From contig JAMCYA010000013.1 of assembly GCA_023473845.1 (NCBI GenBank), positions 1 through 35,901 of the forward strand: a stretch of 35,901 bases of DNA, given 5' to 3'. Origin of the DNA: Patescibacteria group bacterium. GTDB taxonomy: Bacteria; Patescibacteriota; Doudnabacteria; UBA920. Both the position numbers and the translations under genes were made by a program. This document shows positions 7,479-15,773 of this stretch, in pieces (position 1 is the first letter of the stretch; every line of letters starts with the position of its first letter). The notes under the pieces are model-generated. The model made no database searches. It was not told the origin of the DNA and saw only the letters and a list, made by a program, of their open reading frames with translations.

Positions 7479-9209
7479 ATGGAAACCCCAGACACAATCA
7501 CTTTATTTGCAAAAACCAACTTCCGGAACCGCGAAGTGCCTTTTGGCATTAAGACTGATGACCGTCGGCGCCATATGTACCTGATCGGCAAGACAGGCAT
7601 GGGCAAAACCACGGTTATGGAGAATATGGCCATTCAGGATATCCGCAACGGTCACGGCCTGGCCTTCTTGGATCCGCACGGCGATTCCATCCAGCGGATT
7701 TTGGACTGCGTGCCGCCCAGCCGCGTCAATGACGTGGTGTATTTCAATCCCGCAGACTTAGAAAATCCCATTGCCTTTAACATTCTGGAGTCCGTGGAAA
7801 GCCGCTACAAGCACTTGGTGGCTTCCGGCCTGATGGGGGTTTTTACTAAAATCTGGGCCAATGTCTGGTCAGCCCGCATGGAGTACATCCTCAATAACAC
7901 CGTGCTGGCCCTTCTGGAAAGCCCGGGCAACACGCTGCTGGGCATTACCCGCATGTATGTGGACAAAAAATATCGCAAGCGCATCGTGGACAACATTAAG
8001 GACCCCGTAGTCAGGGCGTTTTGGACCGACGAATACGCCAACTACAACGAAAAGTACCGCACTGAGGCCATTGCGCCGATTCAGAACAAGGTGGGGCAAT
8101 TTTTGTCGTCCGCGATTGTCCGAAACATCGTGGGCCAGCCCAAAAGCACTATTGACCTTCGGGAAATTATGGACAAAAAGAAAATTTTAATTATGGATTT
8201 GTCCAAAGGCCGCGTAGGCGAAAATAATTCCGCCCTGCTCGGTTCCATGCTGGTCACCAAACTGCAGCTCGCCGCCATGTCCCGCACCGACATGCCCGAA
8301 AACGAGCGCTCCGACTTTTACCTGTACGTGGACGAGTTCCAAAACTTTGCCACGGACAGCTTTGCTACCATTTTGAGCGAAGCCCGGAAATACCGCTTAA
8401 ACCTGATTGTCGGCCACCAGTATATCGCCCAGCTGGAAAACGACAAAAGCACCAAGGTGAGGGATGCTATTTTCGGGAACGTGGGTACCATGGTTATCTT
8501 TCGCATAGGCGCAGCTGACGCCGAATTTTTGGAAACGGAGTTTGCCCCCACATTCACCCCGACCGATATGGTAAATCTGCCCAAGTATCACGTTATTTTA
8601 AAACTGATGATCAACGGCGTTGCCAGCGAGCCGTTTTCAGCCGTCACCATCCCCGCCAGCCCCGACTATTTTACGGGCAACTTTGAAAAAGTACTGAAAG
8701 TTTCCAGGGAGCGCTACAGCAACCCCGTGGCCGAAGTGGAAGAAAGGATTACCCGCTGGATGGGCGCGGATTACCACCAGGGGGCGGCGCTGCTAATTGG
8801 CAAAGAGCCCGCAGAAGAGGATGAAGACGAGGAAAAAACAAACGCTGAAGAAGAATTGCCGCCCATGCAAGCGCCGGAGGAGGCCCCCAGCCACACGGTA
8901 AGCGTGCAGGCGCTGCCGGTCCAGTCTAAACCTAAAAGCGCGCCCAGGCAGGAAGTGCAAAAACAGCAAAATCGGCATCCGCAGCAGAGCCAGCAACCCA
9001 GGCCGCCCAAAAGACCTAATCCATTAGCCCATAAAAAACAGGTTAAACCCAAAAAAGAAAACCCTATTTGGGATACGGTTGCCGCCATGCAAAAAGATAG
9101 GCAGGTTTTTTCCGCCCCGGCTCCTGAGGCTCCGCAACCTGACCCGCCTCAGCCTGAACCGGCCCAAGCCAAAACCGTAATTTTGCCCAACCAGCCACAC
9201 AGATTCTAA
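7479..9209 (+). CDS. VirD4/TraG-like P-loop ATPase (type IV coupling-protein/HerA superfamily)
   Basis: Probably a hexameric motor that moves DNA or protein at the membrane. Seen: Walker A GKTGMGKTT (37-45), LDPHGDS (64-70) as in coupling proteins, the Walker-B-containing segment YLYVDEFQNFA (281-291), and a conserved arginine/helix region ARKYRLNLIVGHQYIAQL (about 302-319). It has no N-terminal TM of its own, which fits its pairing with the membrane protein just upstream. Residues about 440-576 form a low-complexity acidic then Pro/Gln/Lys-rich tail, probably disordered. No relaxase, VirB4 or pilus-assembly gene lies in this window, so a full conjugation system is not supported here. A role in DNA uptake or export in CPR cells is conjecture. 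Confidence 0.85.
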   Translation: METPDTITLFAKTNFRNREVPFGIKTDDRRRHMYLIGKTGMGKTTVMENMAIQDIRNGHGLAFLDPHGDSIQRILDCVPPSRVNDVVYFNPADLENPIAFNILESVESRYKHLVASGLMGVFTKIWANVWSARMEYILNNTVLALLESPGNTLLGITRMYVDKKYRKRIVDNIKDPVVRAFWTDEYANYNEKYRTEAIAPIQNKVGQFLSSAIVRNIVGQPKSTIDLREIMDKKKILIMDLSKGRVGENNSALLGSMLVTKLQLAAMSRTDMPENERSDFYLYVDEFQNFATDSFATILSEARKYRLNLIVGHQYIAQLENDKSTKVRDAIFGNVGTMVIFRIGAADAEFLETEFAPTFTPTDMVNLPKYHVILKLMINGVASEPFSAVTIPASPDYFTGNFEKVLKVSRERYSNPVAEVEERITRWMGADYHQGAALLIGKEPAEEDEDEEKTNAEEELPPMQAPEEAPSHTVSVQALPVQSKPKSAPRQEVQKQQNRHPQQSQQPRPPKRPNPLAHKKQVKPKKENPIWDTVAAMQKDRQVFSAPAPEAPQPDPPQPEPAQAKTVILPNQPHRF

Positions 9210-9211
9210 AC

Positions 9212-9239
9212 AAAAAACCTCCCGAAAGGGAGGTTTTTT
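9212..9239. terminator. Bidirectional intrinsic terminator
   Basis: AAAAAACCTCCC (9212-9223), GAAA loop, GGGAGGTTTTTT (9228-9239): a 12-bp perfect stem whose A/T ends give a U-run on either strand. It lies between the convergent ATPase gene and trxA and can serve both. Confidence 0.93.
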
Positions 9240-9253
9240 AAATTTGGACAAGC

Positions 9254-9574
9254 TTATACCAGCTTTTTAATAGCTTCTTCGAATTGGGCTTTGGGTGCTG
9301 CGCCGATTATCTCGTTAACTATCTTGCCGTCTTTGAAATATTTCATTGTCGGGATGCTCATTACGCCGTAACGTGAAGCCAGTTCGTTGTTTTCATCCAC
9401 ATTTACCTTGCCTACTTTGATTTTGCCTTCGTATTCCTTGGCCAGTTCTTCGATTACCGGAGCTACTGCCCGGCAAGGCCCGCACCATACTGCCCAAAAA
9501 TCCACGAGTACCGGAATGGGCGAGTTTAAGACTTCTTTTTCAAAATTTCCGCTGTTTAAAGTGATTTCACTCAT
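9254..9574 (-). CDS. trxA: Thioredoxin
   Basis: Cytoplasmic disulfide reductase. Seen: the active site WCGPC with C31 and C34, the cis-proline P75 in SIPT, the FWA segment before the active site, and a KDGK turn near residues 81-84. The 106-aa length is exactly that of a classical thioredoxin, and there is no signal peptide, so it acts inside the cell. It stands alone on the minus strand, with its own promoter (9607-9635) and a shared terminator at its end. No thioredoxin reductase gene is present in the window. Confidence 0.97.
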   Translation of the reverse strand: MSEITLNSGNFEKEVLNSPIPVLVDFWAVWCGPCRAVAPVIEELAKEYEGKIKVGKVNVDENNELASRYGVMSIPTMKYFKDGKIVNEIIGAAPKAQFEEAIKKLV

Positions 9575-9606
9575 ATTTTGTTGGGATATTTTTTAATCTG
9601 CAATTC

Positions 9607-9635
9607 ATCTTATCCACAATTTTTTCTTTTGTCAA
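9607..9635 (-). promoter_or_regulatory. Promoter for trxA
   Basis: Read on the minus strand: perfect -35 TTGACA (9635-9630), 17-bp spacer, -10 TAAGAT (9612-9607). Transcription should start near 9600, giving a leader of about 26 nt. No clear Shine-Dalgarno sequence. Confidence 0.7.
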
Positions 9636-9643
9636 CCATGCTT

Positions 9644-9649
9644 TATAAT
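9644..9649 (+). promoter_or_regulatory. -10 element for the D-Ala-D-Ala carboxypeptidase-like gene
   Basis: Perfect TATAAT at 9644-9649, with only a T-rich -35 region upstream (about 9621-9627). The in-frame ATG at 9648 lies inside this box and would not be transcribed, which is why I place the start of the gene at 9669. The element is divergent from, and close to, the trxA -35. Confidence 0.5.
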
Positions 9650-9668
9650 GAGAATATACGCATTTTAC

Positions 9669-10646
9669 ATGGAACAGACACAAAAACAAAAACTTTTAAA
9701 AAGGATATTCTGGAGCGCGGTTTTTTTTAATTTTTTAGCCATGACCGGGCTCGGGTTATGGGTTTTTTTGAAACCCGGGCCTGCCGAGCGCGGTTTTGCG
9801 GCTCAGGACCCCGCGCCCCAGGTTTTAGGAGCCATTTCCGCCCCGCTCCGGGGGCCGGAGCAGCCTGTATTGCCCCGCCTGTTTGAGGAAACAGGCCAGC
9901 TGAAATTGGACGGCGTGTCTGCCAAGAGCTTTTTAGTCTACGACGCCGAAACCGGCCAGGATTTGCTGGCCCGCGACCCGGACCAGCGTTTAGGTATCGC
10001 CAGCCTGACCAAGCTGCTTACGGCTTATACGGCTTACCAGCAGTTAAACATGGCAGGGGAGATTATCGTGCCTTCCAGCACGGATTCCAGCATTAGCCCA
10101 AGCCTGAAGCTCCGGCCCGGCGACCGGATTAAAACCCTGGATATTTTCAATGCCATGCTGGTGGGCTCGGAAAACGACGCTGCCGGCGTATTGGCTTCGG
10201 TGGTAAAAACCCAGACCGGGCAAAGCACAGTAAGCCTGATGAACCAAGTAGCCCAAGGCTTGGGCATGAACAGTTCCCATTTTGGCAACCCGTTCGGGTT
10301 TGACTACGGAAATAATTATTCTACGGCCAATGATTTAAAAAAGCTGGTCAACCAGACCCAGGAGCTGCGTGCTTTTACCGCTCTGGAGTCTAAAACCGGG
10401 TATTCGTTTAAGGGCAGTTTTAACGAAACCTACCGGGCGCGGGCCACCAACAAGCTGGTAGGCAGCAGAAAAAACATTTACGCGATTAAGACAGGCTACA
10501 CTGAAACCACTCTGGGCTCCATTGCGCTGAAAACCTACGTTGAAGGGCACCCGGTGGTGGTAATTGTCCTGGGCAGCCAGAACAGGGAGGCAGATGCCTT
10601 AAGACTGATAGATGAAGTAATAAAAAATTTCCGTTTGGCTAAATAG
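9669..10646 (+). CDS. D-alanyl-D-alanine carboxypeptidase-like protein (peptidase S11, PBP5 family)
   Basis: Trims the terminal D-Ala from peptidoglycan stem peptides outside the membrane. The three penicillin-binding motifs are present in order: SLTK (112-115, nucleophile S112), SEN (167-169) and KTG (274-276). An N-terminal TM or uncleaved signal anchor (about 12-34) is followed by a Pro-rich linker to about residue 75. The C-terminal beta domain of E. coli PBP5 is missing, giving 325 aa. The start at 9669 is preferred over 9648 because the latter overlaps the -10 box. It sits just upstream of, but separately promoted from, the mraY operon. Confidence 0.9.
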   Translation: MEQTQKQKLLKRIFWSAVFFNFLAMTGLGLWVFLKPGPAERGFAAQDPAPQVLGAISAPLRGPEQPVLPRLFEETGQLKLDGVSAKSFLVYDAETGQDLLARDPDQRLGIASLTKLLTAYTAYQQLNMAGEIIVPSSTDSSISPSLKLRPGDRIKTLDIFNAMLVGSENDAAGVLASVVKTQTGQSTVSLMNQVAQGLGMNSSHFGNPFGFDYGNNYSTANDLKKLVNQTQELRAFTALESKTGYSFKGSFNETYRARATNKLVGSRKNIYAIKTGYTETTLGSIALKTYVEGHPVVVIVLGSQNREADALRLIDEVIKNFRLAK

Positions 10647-10650
10647 TTAT

Positions 10651-10679
10651 TTGGGAAAACGCGCGTTTTGTGGTAAAAT
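10651..10679 (+). promoter_or_regulatory. Promoter of the mraY cell-envelope operon
   Basis: -35 TTGGGA (10651-10656), 17-bp spacer, and -10 TAAAAT (10674-10679) preceded by TGG (extended -10). The start is expected near 10686, only 2-3 nt before the mraY ATG, so the message would be nearly leaderless. The spacer holds a perfect palindrome (10656-10669). Confidence 0.7.
10656..10669. repeat. 14-bp perfect palindrome in the mraY promoter spacer
   Basis: AAAACGCGCGTTTT is fully self-complementary and lies between the -35 and -10 boxes. This is the classic position for a repressor operator. As RNA it would form only a weak 5-bp stem without a good U-run, so a DNA-level role is more likely than termination. 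Confidence 0.5.
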
Positions 10680-10688
10680 AAAGCCAAT

Positions 10689-11726
10689 ATGGTTGACTCA
10701 ATCCTCAACAAGATTTTCACGCTATCCTCGCTTTCTTTTATTGCCGCTTTCCTGGTTACCCCGCTTTTAACCGCTTTTCTTTACCGCAACAAATTGGGCA
10801 AGCAGATCCGCAACGACGGCAGCACGCCTCTCTTTTCCAAACTTCATGCCAGCAAGGCCGGTACGCCTACAATGGGCGGCGTGCTGGTTTGGGGCACAAC
10901 CTGCGCCTTGGCCGGCTTGCTCTGGCTGCTAAAAACTTTTACGGACTGGTCCTGGGCCGCACATTTAAATTTTTTGACGCGCAAAGAAACCCTGCTGCCT
11001 TTAGGCGCTTTTTTGGGGGCATCGCTGGTGGGCTTGGTTGATGATTGGCTGGATGCCCGGCGCTTGGGCCACAATGGCCGGGGACTCAGGTTCCGTTCCA
11101 AGCTTTGGCTGTACGTGCTGGTGGCGGCCATCGGTGCCTGGTGGTTTTATTTTAAGCTGGATTTTTCCTCCATCCACGTGCCTTTCTACGGCTCCATCGA
11201 TTTAGGCTGGTGGTACATTCCTTTTTTTATTTTTACGGTGGTGGCAACCAGTTTTTCGGTCAACCAGACTGATGGTTTGGACGGTTTGGCCGGCGGGATA
11301 CTTTCTTTGGCCTTCTTCGGCTTTGCGCTGATTGCCTACATTCAAGGCAAAAACGACTTAGCCAGCCTGCTTGGCGTGGTGTGCGGCTCACTTCTCGCTT
11401 TTCTGTGGTTTAATGTCTACCCTGCCCGGTTCTTTATGGGCGATACGGGCTCCATGGGACTGGGCGTGCTCCTGGCCGTGGTCGCTTTCCTTACCAACTC
11501 CGTGCTGCTTATCCCGATTATCGGCGTAATTTTTTTACTGGAAGCCCTTTCCACAATTATCCAAATTTTTTCCAAAAAGTTTCTGGGCCGGAAAGTTTTC
11601 CTTTCCTCGCCCCTGCACAACCATTTTCAGGCGATTGGCTGGCCGGAAACAAAAATCACCATGCGTTTTTGGATTATTTCCGCGGTCATGAGCATTGTCG
11701 GCGTTATTATTTATTTCATAACCTAA
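10689..11726 (+). CDS. mraY: Phospho-N-acetylmuramoyl-pentapeptide-transferase
   Basis: Integral membrane enzyme that transfers phospho-MurNAc-pentapeptide to undecaprenyl phosphate, making lipid I. Seen: AGTPTMGGVL (57-66), the Mg-binding DD pair (118-119), NQTDGLDGLAGG (192-203) and FFMGDTGSMGLG (248-259), all family hallmarks, with about ten hydrophobic helices over 345 aa. The HHH motif near the C-terminus reads H310-N311-H312, so the middle His is Asn. First gene of a long operon; the next start is 4 nt downstream. The ATG sits right after the promoter, so initiation is probably leaderless or nearly so. Confidence 0.96.
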   Translation: MVDSILNKIFTLSSLSFIAAFLVTPLLTAFLYRNKLGKQIRNDGSTPLFSKLHASKAGTPTMGGVLVWGTTCALAGLLWLLKTFTDWSWAAHLNFLTRKETLLPLGAFLGASLVGLVDDWLDARRLGHNGRGLRFRSKLWLYVLVAAIGAWWFYFKLDFSSIHVPFYGSIDLGWWYIPFFIFTVVATSFSVNQTDGLDGLAGGILSLAFFGFALIAYIQGKNDLASLLGVVCGSLLAFLWFNVYPARFFMGDTGSMGLGVLLAVVAFLTNSVLLIPIIGVIFLLEALSTIIQIFSKKFLGRKVFLSSPLHNHFQAIGWPETKITMRFWIISAVMSIVGVIIYFIT

Positions 11727-11730
11727 CCTT

Positions 11731-13296
11731 ATGTATTCGCTGTTAATCAAAAATTGCCAGCTGGTGGACGGCACCGGCGAGCCGTCCCGCAAGGCCGACG
11801 TGGCCATCCAGGGCGACAAAATTGTCAACATTGACCAAAGCATCAACATTGAGGCGGAAAGCGTTATTGATGCGGGCGGCAAAGTGCTGGCCCCGGGCTT
11901 TGTTGATTTGCAGAACCACAGCGACAGCTACTGGCAGGTTTTTGACAATCCCCGGTTTGACAGCCTAGTTACCCAAGGCTTTACCAGCATTGTCATCGGC
12001 AACTGCGGGGCCAGTTTAGCGCCGCTCTTGTCGCACGACGCGCTTTTGTCCGTGCAGAAATGGCATAACCTGGAAGGCGCAAACATCAACTGGCAGTCGT
12101 TCAGTGAGTACATTGAGGAGCTTTCCCGCCACCGTTTCGCCTGCAACGTGGCCAGCCTGGTGGGGTATTCCACCTTAAGGCGCGGCATTGTCGGCGACCA
12201 GGTGCGGAGCCTGGAGAAAGAAGAGCTGGCGGCCTTAAAAAAATTCTTGTCCGAAAGCATTGATGCCGGCGCTTTCGGCATGTCCAGCGGCCTGTCCTAC
12301 TCGCACGAGATTATTATTTCCGAAATCGAACTCTACGAACTGGCCAAAATCTTGACCCAAAAAAAAGCCTTGTTTTCCATCCATTTGCGCAGCGAAGGTT
12401 CGGAAGTCTCCGAGGCCGTGGAAGAATCCCTGGATATTGCGCGCAGCACGGAAGTCAACTTGAAAATTTCCCATTTCAAAGTCCGCAACGAAAATAACTG
12501 GCAAAAATTCGAGGAAGTCATCCAGAAGATCGAAAATGCCTACCATAAAGGCTATAACGTGCACTTTGACGCATACCCTTACACTGCAATCTGGCAGCCG
12601 CTGTATGCTTATCTGCCGCGCTGGGCGATTGAGGGCGGACGGCAGGTGATGCTCAAGCATTTTGAAAATCCCATCCAGAAAAATAAAATTTTGTCCTACC
12701 TCAACAACCTCAACGTCAAATTCCCTTCCATGCTGGTAGCCTCCACGGCCAATAAGCTGAATTTCATGGGCAAGACCATCGGGCAGATTGCCAAAAATAT
12801 GGAAGTCTCCAGCGAACAGGCGGTTTTGCACATTATTCAGAACGGCGGCAGCGAGGTTCTGGTCTTTGAAGAAAGCCTCAATCCCGACCAGGTTAAACAG
12901 GCAATTTTCCATCCGCTCTCGTTTGTGGCTACGGATGGCGGCGGTTTTCCGGAAACGGTTAAAGACAAGCTGGTGCACCCGCGCTGTTTCGGCAGCGCCC
13001 CGAAATTTTTAAACATGGCCCTGGCTGAAAACGCCATGCCGCTGGAAAAAGCCATTAAGAAACTGACTTCGGGGCCGGCAGCCAAAATTGGCCTCAAAAA
13101 GCGGGGTGAAATTAAGATTGGCAATTTTGCGGATTTGGTTATTTTCGATCCGGCCAAAATTGGCTCCCAGGCCAGCTACCAAAACCCTTACCAATTCAGC
13201 CAGGGAATCGATTACGTATTCGTCAACGGCAAGCCCGCGCTGGCTGAAGGCAAGCTCACCAGCCAGCTGCCCGGCTATGTCTTAAGGAAAAGCTAA
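11731..13296 (+). CDS. N-acyl-D-amino-acid deacylase (amidohydrolase superfamily)
   Basis: Predicted zinc hydrolase that removes acyl groups from N-acyl-D-amino acids. Relative to characterised D-aminoacylases, the tight zinc ligands are present: C92 (GNCG), H218 (SIHLRSE) and H248 (ISHFK), as is the catalytic Asp402 (ATDGG). The HPRCFGSAPKFL segment (416-427) is typical of the family. The first His of the usual HxH metal motif is Gln61 (DLQNHSD, H63 kept), which suggests a one-metal site. The small beta domain is split between the N- and C-terminal ends. 521 aa, no signal peptide. It sits between mraY and murD with gaps of 4 and 2 nt, so it may act on D-amino-acid-containing murein products; the exact substrate is unknown. 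Confidence 0.85.
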   Translation: MYSLLIKNCQLVDGTGEPSRKADVAIQGDKIVNIDQSINIEAESVIDAGGKVLAPGFVDLQNHSDSYWQVFDNPRFDSLVTQGFTSIVIGNCGASLAPLLSHDALLSVQKWHNLEGANINWQSFSEYIEELSRHRFACNVASLVGYSTLRRGIVGDQVRSLEKEELAALKKFLSESIDAGAFGMSSGLSYSHEIIISEIELYELAKILTQKKALFSIHLRSEGSEVSEAVEESLDIARSTEVNLKISHFKVRNENNWQKFEEVIQKIENAYHKGYNVHFDAYPYTAIWQPLYAYLPRWAIEGGRQVMLKHFENPIQKNKILSYLNNLNVKFPSMLVASTANKLNFMGKTIGQIAKNMEVSSEQAVLHIIQNGGSEVLVFEESLNPDQVKQAIFHPLSFVATDGGGFPETVKDKLVHPRCFGSAPKFLNMALAENAMPLEKAIKKLTSGPAAKIGLKKRGEIKIGNFADLVIFDPAKIGSQASYQNPYQFSQGIDYVFVNGKPALAEGKLTSQLPGYVLRKS

Positions 13297-13298
13297 AC

Positions 13299-14660
13299 AT
13301 GTTAAGCGAGTTGCGCCAGAAAAAAATTGCCGTTTTGGGTTTCGGCGTGGAAGGCAAAACGGTTATAGGCTATCTCTCAAGGCACGGCATAAAACCCGTG
13401 CTCTTTGATCAAAGTCCGGCAAATAGCTTTTCCGTGGCAGACCGCCAGTTCATAAAACGGCATTGCGGGGCCGCGGTATTCGGCAAACAGGCTTTTTTCA
13501 AGCTCCAGGGCTTCGAGGTGATTTTTAAAAGCCCGGGGATTCCGCCGAGGGAACTAAAGCGGCTGCCTAAAACAGCAAAGCTTACCAGCCAGACCGCGGA
13601 ATTTTTGCAGGCTTACAGCCAACGCACTATCGGGGTAACCGGCACCAAAGGCAAGGGCACAACCAGCACGCTTATTTATGAAATGCTGAAAGCGGCCGGC
13701 CGGCCGGCTTACCTTACGGGCAACATCGGCAAATTGCAGGCTTTGGAAATTTACGACAAGCTGAAGCCGGCCGACTGGGTTGTATTTGAACTTTCCAGTT
13801 TCCAGTTGCGCGAAGTCCAGGCCAGCCCGCATATTGCCGTAGTGCTCATGACCACTAGCGAACATTTAAACTGGCACAGAGGCCGAGGGGATTATTGGCA
13901 AAGCAAAACCGGGATTACCCGGTTTCAGCAAAAGAAAGATTTTGCCGTCGTTAACCAGGATTACCCAGGTTCGAAAGCCGTGGGCCGGCTGGGCCGGGGC
14001 CAAAAAAGTTACGTCAGCCGTTTTGGAAGCGTACCCCAGGGCTGCTGCGTATTAGACGGAAAAATCGTACTCAAAAAAGCCAAGCAGGTTTTGCCGATTA
14101 TCCCCGTATCCGAATTGGCGTTGATTGGCGAGCACAACTGGGAAAACGCCTGCGCTGCAAGCGAGGCGGCCCATTTGGCCGGCTGCGGCCTGGCGGCAAT
14201 CAGAAAAGTTTTGCGCCAATTCCGCGGCCTGGAACACCGCTTGGAGTTTGCGGGTCAAAAAGCCGGGATCAAATATTATAACGATTCCTTTTCCACCATT
14301 CCGGAAACCACCATGGCGGCAATTCGGGCCTTTGGGGAGCCTGTTGTGCTGCTGCTCGGAGGTTCGGGTAAAAATTCCAACTTCCGGCCGTTAGCCAAAA
14401 TGCTGGCCGAACAGAGCAACCTGCGCAAGGCCGTGGTTTATGGCAGCGAAGCGCCGCGCATCCTGGCTGCGCTCAGGTACGCCCGCATGCCCGCGGAAAA
14501 AATCGCCACGGGCGGCAAAACTTTTTCCGCCGTGTTCCGGCAAGCCCGGTCTGCGGCCAAAAAAGGTGATGTGGTGCTGCTCAGCCCAGCCTGCGCCTCC
14601 TTTGATATGTTCAAAAACTACAAACAGCGCGGCGAAACTTTTAAGCGCCTGGTGAAATAA
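13299..14660 (+). CDS. murD: UDP-N-acetylmuramoyl-L-alanine--D-glutamate ligase
   Basis: Cytoplasmic ligase that adds D-Glu to UDP-MurNAc-L-Ala using ATP. Seen: an N-terminal Rossmann-like domain starting KKIAVLGFGVEGKT, the P-loop GTKGKGTTS (115-123), ELSSFQLREVQ, the EHLNWHRG block with the following YWQSK lysine (candidate carbamylated Lys), and the C-terminal LEHRLE ... YYNDSFST ... LLLGGSGKN blocks. The usual NDSKATN reads NDSFSTI here, still in the MurD range. 453 aa is normal. Its D-Glu would come from murI, which is also in this window. It begins 2 nt after the deacylase. Confidence 0.95.
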   Translation: MLSELRQKKIAVLGFGVEGKTVIGYLSRHGIKPVLFDQSPANSFSVADRQFIKRHCGAAVFGKQAFFKLQGFEVIFKSPGIPPRELKRLPKTAKLTSQTAEFLQAYSQRTIGVTGTKGKGTTSTLIYEMLKAAGRPAYLTGNIGKLQALEIYDKLKPADWVVFELSSFQLREVQASPHIAVVLMTTSEHLNWHRGRGDYWQSKTGITRFQQKKDFAVVNQDYPGSKAVGRLGRGQKSYVSRFGSVPQGCCVLDGKIVLKKAKQVLPIIPVSELALIGEHNWENACAASEAAHLAGCGLAAIRKVLRQFRGLEHRLEFAGQKAGIKYYNDSFSTIPETTMAAIRAFGEPVVLLLGGSGKNSNFRPLAKMLAEQSNLRKAVVYGSEAPRILAALRYARMPAEKIATGGKTFSAVFRQARSAAKKGDVVLLSPACASFDMFKNYKQRGETFKRLVK

Positions 14661-14665
14661 TCCTT

Positions 14666-15769
14666 ATGGTAAAAAAAAGCTCCAACTTCGATTATGCTTT
14701 GCTGGGCATCACTCTGGCGCTTTTGGCCGTAGGCCTGGTTTCCCTCTATTCGGCTTCGGCCGTGGAATCTTTCAAGCATTCGGGCAACTCCACTTATTAC
14801 ATACAAAAGCAGCTGCTGAGCGGGGTGGTCTTCGGGCTAATCGGCATGTACGTTGCCTCCCGGATTGATTACCATTTTTGGCAGAAAAATCTGCCTTTGC
14901 TGGTGGTGGTTTCCTTGGGTTTGCTGGCGGCCACCAAGCTGACGCCTTTGGGCGTGTCTGCGGGCGGGGCGAGCCGCTGGCTGAATTTGGGTTTTACTAC
15001 TTTTCAGCCCGCAGAGCTGGCTAAAATCGTTTTGGTTTTTTACATTGCCGCCTGGATCGGAAAAAAGGGCAAGGCCATTAACGATTTTACCTTAGGCCTC
15101 TTGCCGTCACTGATAATTGTGGCCTTATTTGCGGGCATGATTTTGTGGCAGCCCGATTTTGGCACCATGTCCGTGCTCGTGGGCGTATCTTTTTTTATGC
15201 TGATTGTCGGGGGTGTCAACTGGAAATATTTATTCTGGGCCGCAGTATCCGGTTTCCTGCTGACCTATGCCATTGTCCACTTCGAGCCCTATCGCTTAAA
15301 GCGCATTACTGCCTTCCTGAATCCCGCCTCCGATCCGCAGGGCATCAGCTACCATGTAAACCAAGCGCTTTTGGCCGTGGGCTCCGGCGGGCTGTGGGGT
15401 TATGGCTACGGCCTCTCGCGCCAAAAACACAGCTATCTGCCCGAAGTTATGGGTGATTCCATTTTTGCGGTCACGGCCGAAGAATTGGGCTTTATCCGGA
15501 TTACCGCCATTCTCGGGCTATTTGTCGCTTTTTTAATCCGAGGCATTACTCTGGCCAAAAAAGCGCCCGACGAATTTGGCCGCCTGACCGCTTTTGGAAT
15601 CACGGCCTGGATTGCCTTACAGGCCATAATCAACATCGGAGCCATGGTTAAACTGCTGCCTTTAACCGGCATTCCGCTGCCTTTTTTCAGCTATGGCAGC
15701 TCTGCCATGCTGATTAACCTGTCTGCCGTAGGCGTTTTGCTGAATATTTCCAGGCAAGCCAAAACTTAA
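14666..15769 (+). CDS. ftsW: FtsW-type SEDS peptidoglycan glycosyltransferase
   Basis: Membrane enzyme that polymerises lipid II into glycan strands at the septum. Seen: about ten TM helices over 367 aa, GGASRWLNLG (near 107-116), the FQPAELAK motif, DPQGISYHVNQALLAVGSGG in the large extracellular loop, and the C-terminal signature PLTGIPLPFFSYGSSAML. RodA has the same fold; the position between murD and murJ favours FtsW. It starts 5 nt after murD and ends 4 nt before the DUF4012 gene. Confidence 0.92.
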   Translation: MVKKSSNFDYALLGITLALLAVGLVSLYSASAVESFKHSGNSTYYIQKQLLSGVVFGLIGMYVASRIDYHFWQKNLPLLVVVSLGLLAATKLTPLGVSAGGASRWLNLGFTTFQPAELAKIVLVFYIAAWIGKKGKAINDFTLGLLPSLIIVALFAGMILWQPDFGTMSVLVGVSFFMLIVGGVNWKYLFWAAVSGFLLTYAIVHFEPYRLKRITAFLNPASDPQGISYHVNQALLAVGSGGLWGYGYGLSRQKHSYLPEVMGDSIFAVTAEELGFIRITAILGLFVAFLIRGITLAKKAPDEFGRLTAFGITAWIALQAIINIGAMVKLLPLTGIPLPFFSYGSSAMLINLSAVGVLLNISRQAKT

Positions 15770-15773
15770 AACC

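Noticed and set aside
7479..9209. Complete conjugation or type IV secretion locus
   Set aside because: Only a coupling-type ATPase and one membrane partner are present; no relaxase, VirB4, VirB6 or pilus genes nearby.
12235..12978. 247-aa open frame antisense to the deacylase
   Set aside because: Overlaps a gene with intact catalytic motifs; no supporting signals on the minus strand.
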